From contig JAADFL010000124.1 in assembly GCA_013152945.1 (NCBI GenBank), positions 1 through 19,931 on the forward strand: DNA of 19,931 nt, in the 5' to 3' direction. Position numbers and translations under genes: made by a program. Under the pieces are notes generated by a model, which saw only the letters and a list, made by a program, of their open reading frames with translations, was not told the origin of the DNA and searched no databases. The DNA is from Deltaproteobacteria bacterium (GTDB lineage Bacteria > Myxococcota_A > JAADFL01). How positions within the stretch are numbered: position 1 is the stretch's first letter; every line of letters begins with the position of its first letter. Positions 1-6,344 of this stretch are shown here, in pieces.

Positions 1-89
1 GCTACCTGGGTGCGTAGGTCATACGAGTTCGGGGTGAAAACCCGTGTCATAACCGGCAGTTGTGTCATTGTCGCGGTAAACTCGGGCTA

Positions 90-112
90 GGGGCTATTAT
101 GCCCCCTTTCTT
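90..112 (+). terminator. Short GC hairpin followed by a T-rich tail
   Basis: GGGGC (90-94) and GCCCC (101-105) form a 5-bp stem around a TATTAT loop, followed by CTTTCTT. This resembles a weak rho-independent terminator for a transcript entering from the left edge. The 89 bases before it hold another small hairpin (CGGG/CCCG near 30-44) but no open frame I trust, and I could not match them to a known RNA family. The stem is short and the T tract is interrupted, so this is tentative. Confidence 0.3.
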
Positions 113-447
113 AGGTGTCCACAAAATCGGGGCAGAGACAGCCTTCTGCCACGGCGCCACAGCCTGTAACGAACATCTCCCACATCGCTTCTGCCGGACA
201 CTATGCTCCCCATCATGCGGCCAACCTGCACCTGGATATCTCCTGCAACAAGCTGCAACATATCAACCCATACCGGCGTGCCACCAAGGTCAAGGCCGTA
301 CACCACGTTGCCCATCACAAGCAGGTCGCTTACAGGCCTTATGCTGAACGCACGGGATACCACCTTGATGTCGCCAGGATCGCTGGCATCCACAAGGCTG
401 ATGCCCCTTCTCTCTGCAACAACAACATAGCTGCCTGCAGTGTCCAT
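97..447 (-). pseudogene. Fragment of an LVIVD-repeat beta-propeller protein
   Basis: The first ~60 residues of this minus-strand frame (about 262-447) read like LVIVD/beta-propeller repeats: a Tyr-Val-Val-Val-Ala strand, a Gly-Ile-Ser-Leu-Val-Asp-Ala-Ser-Asp-Pro-Gly segment, then Val-Met-Gly-Asn-Val-Val-Tyr-Gly-Leu. That is the 'VYVAD..G..VIDVSDP..P' rhythm typical of the family. Intact members carry many such repeats, a signal peptide and several hundred residues. Here a TGA lies 12 codons upstream of the first ATG, there is no Shine-Dalgarno, and the last ~50 residues lose the repeat pattern and become Arg-rich. It is best read as a relic. The alternative, a short real gene, is unlikely. 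Confidence 0.4.
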
Positions 448-494
448 TGACCTGGCTCGCCTGAAAACACGCCTCTTTCAACTTCACATACCCT

Positions 495-524
495 TTGGCT
501 GCGCTTCTATACTGTTTATATAAT
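495..524 (+). promoter_or_regulatory. Candidate sigma70-type promoter for the four-gene CNB operon
   Basis: A perfect TATAAT at 519-524 is preceded by TTGGCT at 495-500 (4/6 match to TTGACA) with an 18-base spacer, inside an AT-rich patch. Transcription would start near 531 and leave a leader of about 270 bases before the first gene at 804. The -10 is strong and the -35 is poor, so this is a prediction only. Confidence 0.35.
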
Positions 525-530
525 AAATAG

Positions 531-803
531 TAGATAAATATTAAACAAAGTCAAGCCTGTTCAGAGTCCCTGTAGCGCCCCGCCCCATGATAGGGCCAAC
601 CCACTGTGGTTGCCCGCACCTCCTTGTAATGACAAGCAACGTCGTCAACCCGGGCACCATCTCATTTTTCACCGCCCATGAAGTGGAATTACAAATCTTG
701 CTTACCAGCACGCAGTCATGATAGGTATTCCTCAAAGACAAGCCATTCAAACACCGGCTCTGCGGCAAGAGCCGTGGAGGAAAAAGGGGGCGTGGAGGAA
801 AAA
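531..803 (+). other. Long non-coding leader with two hairpins
   Basis: No credible gene lies here. If the promoter at 495-524 is real, this is a 5' leader. It contains a bulged hairpin at 593-615 (GGGCcAACC against GGTTGCCC) and a strong one at 755-774 (CGGCTCT, six-base loop, AGAGCCG). The second can be extended by a C-A/T-G pairing at 752-753/775-776 and so folds against the first copy of a duplicated Shine-Dalgarno. I compared it with the GEMM (c-di-GMP) and cobalamin riboswitch cores from memory and found no match. It could instead be eroded sequence continuing from the relic at 97-447. Confidence 0.35.
773..803 (+). repeat. Exact 13-bp direct repeat duplicating the ribosome-binding site
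   Basis: CGTGGAGGAAAAA occurs at 773-785 and again at 791-803, separated by GGGGG. The second copy places GGAGG six bases before the ATG at 804. The first copy places GGAGG 11 bases before an in-frame GTG at 792, so an alternative start adding four residues is conceivable. The upstream hairpin (755-774) ends inside copy one. Confidence 0.85.
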
Positions 804-1217
804 ATGAAATCAAACAGGCGGCCTTTAATAACGGCAGGATTACTTGTCCCGGCATTTTTCATCTTCTTGTTTACATTCGAGCCCGCATTCGGAGCCGACG
901 ATTGCGATCCCTTGCCGTCATGCGGCGGGATCCCGGAATGCATGACTGCAAACGACTGCAAGGCCAAAACCTGGCCTCTTACCTGCCCGGAAGAAAATGG
1001 ATGGTGGCAGTGTTGTAACGGCATAGAACGCAACGAACGCTGCTGTGTTCCACACTGCCCGGACACCAAGGATGCAGAAGCCGACGCGGAAACAGAGACA
1101 AATCCTTCAAACAATAGTTCCGGAGGATGCGCTACAACCACCGGAAACCCGGAAATAATATGGGCTGTCATGATGCTCGGCCTTTTCTCTTTTTTACACA
1201 GGAAGCCCAAAGCATAG
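804..1217 (+). CDS. Small secreted Cys-rich protein with MYXO-CTERM-like C-terminal anchor
   Basis: A 137-residue protein. Start chosen at the ATG at 804 because GGAGG lies six bases upstream; the frame is open further upstream to 678 but without a ribosome-binding site. Residues 1-29 are a classical signal peptide (basic SNRR, then a Leu/Phe-rich core ending in Ala-Phe-Gly-Ala). The mature part has ten cysteines in about 50 residues, including two CC pairs, suggesting disulfide bonding outside the cytoplasm. An acidic Asn/Ser-rich linker follows. The C-terminus has the pattern Gly-Gly-Cys, a hydrophobic helix, then a basic RKPKA tail, as in MYXO-CTERM/Synerg-CTERM sorting signals. It is probably anchored to the membrane or processed by a rhombosortase/myxosortase-like enzyme. 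First gene of the CNB operon; the next start is 17 bases downstream. The function of the Cys-rich domain is unknown to me. Confidence 0.75.
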   Translation: MKSNRRPLITAGLLVPAFFIFLFTFEPAFGADDCDPLPSCGGIPECMTANDCKAKTWPLTCPEENGWWQCCNGIERNERCCVPHCPDTKDAEADAETETNPSNNSSGGCATTTGNPEIIWAVMMLGLFSFLHRKPKA

Positions 1218-1234
1218 GCCGGAAGGAAACAACG

Positions 1235-1699
1235 ATGCCAGATAAACAATACACTAACCCGTCCGATTCCCTGACCGGGGCGGTCCGTGACAGCTACCTC
1301 TTCAAGACCCTTTCCGACCGGGAAAGGAGTCTTTTGCTGCAAACCGGAGAAGAAGTTACCATTGCCGAAGGGGATATCATCTTGTCCCAGGGCGAGGAGG
1401 GAGATTGCTTCTTCCTGGTTTTGGACGGAAAAGTCAGGGTTTCCACCAACAGGGGGACGGATGTAGTGCCGCTTGCAGAGCTTGGACGTGGGGCCCTTTT
1501 GGGAGAAGTAGCGGTCCTGAACAGGGGGAAGCGTACAGCCACTGCCGTGGCCCTCACAGAGACCAGGCTCGTAAAATTTCCGAGGGATTCTTTTCTCTCC
1601 CTCCTCGACGGCAATCCGAAATTAAAGGCTCTAATCAAAAAAGTGGTTGCCCGCAGGGCGGAAGATACGATTGAGAAGACCTTGAAAACAATGACATGA
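1235..1699 (+). CDS. Single-domain cyclic-nucleotide-binding (CNB) protein
   Basis: A 154-residue cytoplasmic protein. The start at 1235 has GGAAGG about nine bases upstream; the open frame reaches back to 1127 but that would overlap the previous gene by 90 bases. Nearly the whole protein is one CNB (CAP effector) domain, residues ~20-130: LFKTL at the start, 'GEEGDCFFLVLDGKV' beta-roll at 53-67, and a phosphate-binding cassette at 89-103 with Gly90-Glu91 and Arg100-Thr101-Ala, the residues that normally hold the cyclic phosphate and ribose. No helix-turn-helix follows, so it is not a CRP/FNR transcription factor; a short basic helix ends the protein. It probably acts as a ligand-responsive partner or adaptor. 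Its stop overlaps the next start (ATGA, 1696-1699), implying translational coupling. Confidence 0.85.
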   Translation: MPDKQYTNPSDSLTGAVRDSYLFKTLSDRERSLLLQTGEEVTIAEGDIILSQGEEGDCFFLVLDGKVRVSTNRGTDVVPLAELGRGALLGEVAVLNRGKRTATAVALTETRLVKFPRDSFLSLLDGNPKLKALIKKVVARRAEDTIEKTLKTMT

Positions 1700-2550
1700 G
1701 ATTAGTCTTGAGAAAACAGGCTGAAAAAGGGATTTCACTATTTTTTCTCACCTGCCTTTCCCTGGGCATCATATTCATATCCCCTGTAACCCACAGCCGT
1801 GAACCACCCGAGGCTGAAATTTGGAGCATCAAGGTTGAAGGCCCTGTTCCCGGCAGTGCTTGTGTAATGACACAGCCAGACAAAAATACAATCCATATTT
1901 TCAGAAACCTCACCCCGGGCGGCGGAAAATCGTGCGACCTCCAGCACCTGTACCTACTAAAAGAGAAAGACGGTGATCTTGAAGGTAAACTGGTGGTGCG
2001 CCTTACCGGATGCAATGATCAAACCGACTTTCTATTCCTGAGGAATGTAAAAGGCAAATTGCTTGGGGAAGACCATATTGATATTGATTCAATTTCAATG
2101 CGGAAACCGGCTCAGGCCAAAGCCGATGCAACGGTCAGCACGAAGTCATCACTACCTGCAAATACCAGCCTGATAAAAGGAGAAAGCACCCGGTCCTTGT
2201 GCCAACAGGCCCGGGCGGCGATTTCCGATTTCGAGCAGGATTTTCCCGTGAATCCCTTGCAGGACCTCCGTAACAGGCGGGTATCCGAGTTGATTGGTCT
2301 TTATCAAAGCCATCTCCGAAAAAAGGAACCGGCCCAAGCCCTGCTGGAAATACTTGCAGCGTTCAAGGTGGACAATTACAGGATCGATCTCCTGGATAAA
2401 ATCGCCAAGCTTGCCCTGAGATTGAACAAGCAGGACCTGGCCATGGCTGCATTGAGACGGGTTCTGATCTATGACCCGGAAAATGCCGGGCTCACGGCGT
2501 TGCTCTCCGGCATCCTTGCCGGAAACCGGCCCAAAGGAGAAAAGAAATGA
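1696..2550 (+). CDS. Secreted protein with C-terminal TPR-like helical repeat, function unknown
   Basis: A 284-residue protein not matched to a named family. Residues 1-34 form a long signal peptide (basic RLVLRKQAEK, then a Leu/Phe/Ile core to about Thr32-His33-Ser34), so the rest is predicted periplasmic. Residues 40-135 look beta-rich with three cysteines (56, 80, 106). A Lys/Ala/Ser linker follows. Residues ~195-275 are amphipathic helices with TPR character (EPAQALLEIL, then DLAMAALRRVLIYDPENAGL, the typical 'A..AL..A...DP' pattern). The start overlaps the upstream CNB gene by ATGA and its own stop overlaps the downstream CNB gene by ATGA, so an exported protein sits translationally coupled between two cytoplasmic ones. 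This suggests a scaffold or envelope partner of the same system; that role is inferred. Confidence 0.7.
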   Translation: MRLVLRKQAEKGISLFFLTCLSLGIIFISPVTHSREPPEAEIWSIKVEGPVPGSACVMTQPDKNTIHIFRNLTPGGGKSCDLQHLYLLKEKDGDLEGKLVVRLTGCNDQTDFLFLRNVKGKLLGEDHIDIDSISMRKPAQAKADATVSTKSSLPANTSLIKGESTRSLCQQARAAISDFEQDFPVNPLQDLRNRRVSELIGLYQSHLRKKEPAQALLEILAAFKVDNYRIDLLDKIAKLALRLNKQDLAMAALRRVLIYDPENAGLTALLSGILAGNRPKGEKK

Positions 2551-3887
2551 AAATTTTCCAACTATATGGGGAACTCTCTTCCAAACGGGCAACCAAAGAT
2601 CATCGAAGGGTCCTGGAACTGGGTATAGCATTGGTCAACACCATTCCAGATGATCCTTCCATCCGGCTTGCAGTGGCTGATTCTCTTGTCGAACTGGGCA
2701 AGAAAGACGAGGCTGCCCGAGTATACAAGGCAGTGGTATGGCACTGCTCCAAGGCAGGTTTTCCCCTGGCCGCGGTTGCGGCCGCAAAACTCCTGGGCAA
2801 CCTGGAACCCGGAATGATCGAGGACGCACTCGAAGTAATAGTAGGTCTGTACAGCAAGAATTCCGATCGAATCGGACCGCCGGGCCTGCCTTTCAGGCCC
2901 ACCCAGGGGCCTGAACGCAATCTTGAAATACAAGCTGTTCCGAACAACGTGTTGTCCATGGATGAACTCGTCCAAATGGCGGCCGAAACCTGCGAATCTA
3001 CAGAGGGCACCATGCCGTACCCTGAAAAACTACCTGCCATTCCCATGTTTTCGAGGCTGGACGAAGATGTTTTCCTGGAAATACTGGACACCATGCAAGT
3101 CACCAAGGCTGCAAAAGGAGAATGCGTAATAGAGCAAGGTGAGCCGGGAGATTCCTTGTTCCTGGTTGCAGACGGCAGGCTGGAGGCTGTAAAGACCACT
3201 GACAGAGGTGAGCGTATCCGGCTCGGCGTACTTAACGAAGGTTCGGTATTCGGGGAGATGTCGGTGATAACAAACGAGCCGAGAACCGCATCGGTTGTCG
3301 TTTCAAGGGATTCCCTGCTGCTGAAGATTACAAGGGACAAGCTTGTATCCATGGCTGACAAGGCCGAACCGGTCGCCCTGGCGCTCGAAGGTTTTAGAAG
3401 GGAAAGACTGGTTTACAACCTCATGTCGATTTCCCCTTTGTTCATGCCGCTGGACCGGGAAGAGAGATTTTCCCTGCTCGAACAGTTTGGAACATACGAG
3501 ATCAAGGCCGGTACCGCTCTCCTGGAACAGGGCAAACCCGGCCGGGGATTATATCTCGTGCTGCATGGCGAATGCGAAGTGACCAAAGACCATGAAAAAG
3601 TCGCCACGCTCAAAGAGGGCGATGTATTCGGCGAAATATCCCTTATAAAGGAAACACCCGCCAATGCGACAGTGGCAACCGGCAAGGACAGTGTCATACT
3701 CTTCCTTGCGCGAGAGGCATTCTCCCGGGTCAAAGAAACCCACCCGGAAATCTCGAGCGTGCTGGACCAACTCGCGGAGCAACGGGTCAGGGGAGAAATG
3801 CCGCCGCGCCTGCCGGCAGGCGCAGGTGAACCGGTGGAAGACACAAAAGAATCCGAAGAGCCGGACGAACACAAGATCCTGGTCTGA
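2547..3887 (+). CDS. N-terminal helical-repeat protein with two tandem cyclic-nucleotide-binding domains
   Basis: A 446-residue cytoplasmic protein without signal peptide. Residues 1-105 are TPR-like helices (SIRLAVADSLVELGKKDEAARVYK). CNB1 is at ~167-270 with an intact phosphate-binding cassette, FGEMSV (235-240) followed by PRTASV with Arg246. CNB2 is at ~297-400 with FGEISL (361-366), but the Arg position reads PANAT (371-375), so Asn373 replaces the phosphate-binding Arg and CNB2 may not bind cyclic nucleotide in the usual way. The last ~35 residues are acidic and probably disordered. No output domain such as HTH, kinase or cyclase is visible, so it most likely signals by protein contact through the TPR. 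The ATGA overlap at 2547-2550 couples it to the previous gene. Last gene of the operon. Confidence 0.85.
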   Translation: MKIFQLYGELSSKRATKDHRRVLELGIALVNTIPDDPSIRLAVADSLVELGKKDEAARVYKAVVWHCSKAGFPLAAVAAAKLLGNLEPGMIEDALEVIVGLYSKNSDRIGPPGLPFRPTQGPERNLEIQAVPNNVLSMDELVQMAAETCESTEGTMPYPEKLPAIPMFSRLDEDVFLEILDTMQVTKAAKGECVIEQGEPGDSLFLVADGRLEAVKTTDRGERIRLGVLNEGSVFGEMSVITNEPRTASVVVSRDSLLLKITRDKLVSMADKAEPVALALEGFRRERLVYNLMSISPLFMPLDREERFSLLEQFGTYEIKAGTALLEQGKPGRGLYLVLHGECEVTKDHEKVATLKEGDVFGEISLIKETPANATVATGKDSVILFLAREAFSRVKETHPEISSVLDQLAEQRVRGEMPPRLPAGAGEPVEDTKESEEPDEHKILV

Positions 3888-4043
3888 TTAAGAGCATAAA
3901 ACATAAGCGGCCAACACCACGATATGGAAATTATTGGGTATAATGGGATGCCAAAACAGGGATAGATGATCTCATTCTTTTGAAATAATAGGCAATTTTA
4001 AAAACAGCGTGGCCAATAAATATCGGCCGGTGACATCAAAGCA

Positions 4044-4078
4044 GGGGACAAGGCTCAGATAGAGCGCCCTCCCCTTTT
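4044..4078 (+). terminator. Candidate rho-independent terminator after the CNB operon
   Basis: GGGG (4044-4047) pairs with CCCC (4071-4074), and an inner GGCTC pairs with GAGCgCC around an AGATA loop; TTTT follows at 4075-4078. It lies 157 bases beyond the operon stop, in the convergent gap 3888-4094. The interior has mismatches. A TATAAT at 3939 in the same gap has no -35 partner. Nothing else in this gap looks functional. Confidence 0.4.
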
Positions 4079-4094
4079 GACATCGGCGATCGAT

Positions 4095-5330
4095 CTAATA
4101 GTACCGGTCGGTTCTCCAGTACCTGACAGGGCCTTCAGGAACATCCGGGGGCAGTGTCTTCTTTCCTGCCAGGTATTCCATGGCCTTTTCAAGGCCGTCC
4201 AGTGTCAGCTCGAACATGGGGAACAGCTCGGCTATCCTGATCACGGTAGGATGTCTCCACAAGTGAAGCCGCATGGGATTCAACCACACCGTGCGTTCGA
4301 AATGATCGTTCAACTGCTCGAGCCGGTAAATCCCGGGCTGCTCGTTCCGATGGTAGTAATCTATGGCTCCGTACCTGGACAGCAGCTCGGACGGCGCCAT
4401 GCTGGCGTCGCCTACCATGACCAGCCTGTAGGAACCGTCCAGTGTTTTCAGCATTTGTTCCACATCCACGCCCTTCCACCGGCTCATGTCTTCGAAAACC
4501 TGCTCGTACACGCAATTATGGAAATAATACGCCTTGAAATCCTTGAAATGAGAGGCCTTGCTCGCTGCCGAGAAAAGCCTTTCCACCAGCCTCGCATAGG
4601 GCTCCATGGACCCGCCTGCATCCATGAGCAAGAGCAGTTTCACGCTGGCCACCCGTTCCGGTTTCTCTATGACACAGATATCCCCTGCGTTCCTGGCAGT
4701 CTGGATAATCGTCTCATCAAGGTCCACCTCCATTCTTGCGCCTTCCCTTGCAAACCTGCGGAGCTTTCTCAAAGCTGTTCCTATTTGCCTCGTATCCAGC
4801 ACGCGGTCGGAACGATAGTTTCGAAACGCCCGCCTGGCAGCAATCTGGGCAGCCATTCCGCCCGTGCCATGTCCCCCTACCCGGAGTCCTCCCGGGTGTA
4901 CGCCGGAATGTCCGAAAGGTGAGGTTCCTCCTGTTCCTATCCACTTGTTGCCGCCGTCGTGGCGCTCGTCCTGTTCTTTAAGCCTTTGTTCGAATTGTTT
5001 GCGAAGCTCTTCCAGGTCCACGGCCTGCCTGAACCTCTCAAGGTCCTTTTCACCAAGGCCGGCCGGCAATACAGGGTTTTCGAGCCAGCTCCATATCTCT
5101 TCCCTGATATCAAGCGGAGTCTCTATGCCTTTGAAAACAGACAACCATGCCTGGTCGAATGCGTCGTACAGGGTCTCGGACTTCACACACAGGGCCCGTG
5201 CAAGGTGGTACATTCTTACAAGGTCTGAAAACGCAAGTCCCATTACAAGGGCTTCCATGAAGGAAAGCCACTCGAGCGGTGTGACCGGAACACCCCTGCT
5301 CCTAAGTTCGTAGAAGAAATCCAGAAACAT
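4095..5330 (-). CDS. CoxE-like VWA-domain protein, partner of MoxR ATPase
   Basis: A 411-residue protein of the VWA CoxE-like family. Residues 1-120 are the helical N-terminal part, followed by a Gly-rich, basic linker (~125-160, including GGNKWIGTGGTSPFG and HPGGLRVGGHG). The VWA domain occupies ~225-390 with the metal-site motif DAGGS (237-241), FHNCVYE (269-275), VGDASMAP (306-313) and WLNP (349-352). Gly at the third DAGGS position, instead of the usual Ser, is as I recall a feature of this subfamily, not a defect. Family members act with a MoxR AAA+ ATPase as a chaperone-like pair that remodels or inserts metal into client proteins. The MoxR gene lies just upstream, its stop nine bases before this start, which argues for coupling. 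The client is not apparent from the neighbours. Confidence 0.9.
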   Translation of the reverse strand: MFLDFFYELRSRGVPVTPLEWLSFMEALVMGLAFSDLVRMYHLARALCVKSETLYDAFDQAWLSVFKGIETPLDIREEIWSWLENPVLPAGLGEKDLERFRQAVDLEELRKQFEQRLKEQDERHDGGNKWIGTGGTSPFGHSGVHPGGLRVGGHGTGGMAAQIAARRAFRNYRSDRVLDTRQIGTALRKLRRFAREGARMEVDLDETIIQTARNAGDICVIEKPERVASVKLLLLMDAGGSMEPYARLVERLFSAASKASHFKDFKAYYFHNCVYEQVFEDMSRWKGVDVEQMLKTLDGSYRLVMVGDASMAPSELLSRYGAIDYYHRNEQPGIYRLEQLNDHFERTVWLNPMRLHLWRHPTVIRIAELFPMFELTLDGLEKAMEYLAGKKTLPPDVPEGPVRYWRTDRYY

Positions 5331-5339
5331 TTCTTCAGA

Positions 5340-6173
5340 TCACCAGTGATTTGATCGCATGGCGCGATTCACCTTTTCGAGGTCGTCTTCGTGCTTTACC
5401 AGGGTTCCAAGGAACGGCAGTTCCTTTCGAAGCACCTTTTCACTCACGCCTCCTGCAAGCAACGCGGCTATCCAGTCTATCAATTCGGATGTACTCGGTC
5501 TCTTTCTCATCGAGTCAATGCCCCGCAACCAGTAGAACCTCTCCAGGCATTGCCCGGCAAGTTTCTTTTCTATATCAGGGTGATGGACCCTCACAATTCT
5601 CTCCATGAGATCCTTGCCCGGAAACTCTATGAAGTGGAACACGCAACGGCGCAGAAAAGCGTCCGGAAGCTCCTTTTCATTGTTCGAGGTTATCACCACG
5701 ATGGGCCTGTTCTTTGCCTTAAAGGTTTCGCCGGTTTCAGGAATGTAGAAGCTCATCTCATCGAGTTCACGGAGCAGGTCATTTGGAAACTCGAGGTCTG
5801 CCTTGTCGACTTCGTCAATCAGCAACACGGTTCTCTCGTCAGCGGTCAGGGCCTTACCCAGGGGACCAAGTTCGATGTACTGCCTGATATCCCTTACGTC
5901 TTTGTCGCCGAACCTCGAGTCGTACAACCTCGCGACCGCATCGTATACGTACAGGCCGTCGGTCGCCTTGGTGGTCGATTTCACGTGCCATGTCAAAAGA
6001 GGCATGGACAACCCCTTGGCGATACTGTACGCAAGCAGTGTCTTTCCCGTTCCTGGTTCGCCCTTGACCAGCAGAGGCCTTTCCAGCGCAGCCGCCACAT
6101 TAACGGCATCACAAAGAGCCGGTGAGGCTATGTAATCCCTGGTTCCCTTGAAGATAAAGAAATTCTTTGCCAT
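5340..6173 (-). CDS. MoxR-family AAA+ ATPase
   Basis: A 277-residue cytoplasmic ATPase. The start at 6173 is supported by AGGAGG (6180-6185) six bases upstream; the frame opens at 6194 but without a good signal. Walker A is GEPGTGKT (38-45), Walker B is VLLIDEVD (116-123), sensor 1 is TSNNEKELP (162-170), arginine-finger candidates are Arg175-Arg176, and a sensor 2 helix follows KRPSTSELIDW (224-234). This is the usual short MoxR layout. MoxR proteins form hexamers that use ATP to remodel partners together with VWA proteins, and the next gene encodes such a protein. First gene of a two-gene operon. Confidence 0.93.
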   Translation of the reverse strand: MAKNFFIFKGTRDYIASPALCDAVNVAAALERPLLVKGEPGTGKTLLAYSIAKGLSMPLLTWHVKSTTKATDGLYVYDAVARLYDSRFGDKDVRDIRQYIELGPLGKALTADERTVLLIDEVDKADLEFPNDLLRELDEMSFYIPETGETFKAKNRPIVVITSNNEKELPDAFLRRCVFHFIEFPGKDLMERIVRVHHPDIEKKLAGQCLERFYWLRGIDSMRKRPSTSELIDWIAALLAGGVSEKVLRKELPFLGTLVKHEDDLEKVNRAMRSNHW

Positions 6174-6198
6174 ATCCTGCCTCCTAAAATGCACGTGT

Positions 6199-6227
6199 GT
6201 AATAGCATGACTTTTCCGGCTTGAAAA
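6199..6227 (-). promoter_or_regulatory. Candidate promoter for the moxR-VWA operon
   Basis: Read on the minus strand: TTTTCA (6222-6227), a 17-base spacer, then TATTAC (6199-6204) preceded by TG as in extended -10 promoters. Transcription would begin near 6192 and give a ~20-base leader carrying the AGGAGG at 6180-6185, which fits the chosen moxR start. Each hexamer matches consensus at about 4/6. Confidence 0.35.
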
Positions 6228-6344
6228 CCTGTTGGAACAGAGAAATTAAAAATCCCCACTGTGCCTGTGTATCGACTGTTAATTAATCATTGGCAACGGC
6301 TCCAAAGCCTTGTTACAGTGAAAAACAAATTCGGGATAGACAAC

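Noticed and set aside
1-89. Possible structured RNA (tmRNA, RNase P, SRP RNA or cobalamin riboswitch)
   Set aside because: Conserved sequence blocks of each family, as I know them, are missing; only a small CGGG/CCCG hairpin is visible.
237-550. Rho-independent terminator or promoter inside the 5' region on the minus strand
   Set aside because: AT-rich sequence around 515-545 gives many chance -10 matches on both strands; only the plus-strand TATAAT had a tolerable -35.
541-855. 104-residue minus-strand frame upstream of the LVIVD relic
   Set aside because: No ribosome-binding site, no recognisable domain, and it overlaps the signal-peptide region of the Cys-rich gene; part of it (…QWVGPIMGRGATG…) looked protein-like but I could not tie it to a family.
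3939-3944. TATAAT in the gap after the CNB operon
   Set aside because: No -35-like hexamer at a usable distance and no gene downstream on that strand.
4077-4922. 281-residue plus-strand open frame
   Set aside because: Antisense shadow of the VWA gene, whose motifs (DAGGS, VGDASMAP, WLNP) are clear on the minus strand; the plus frame is His/Cys/Pro-rich with no ribosome-binding site.
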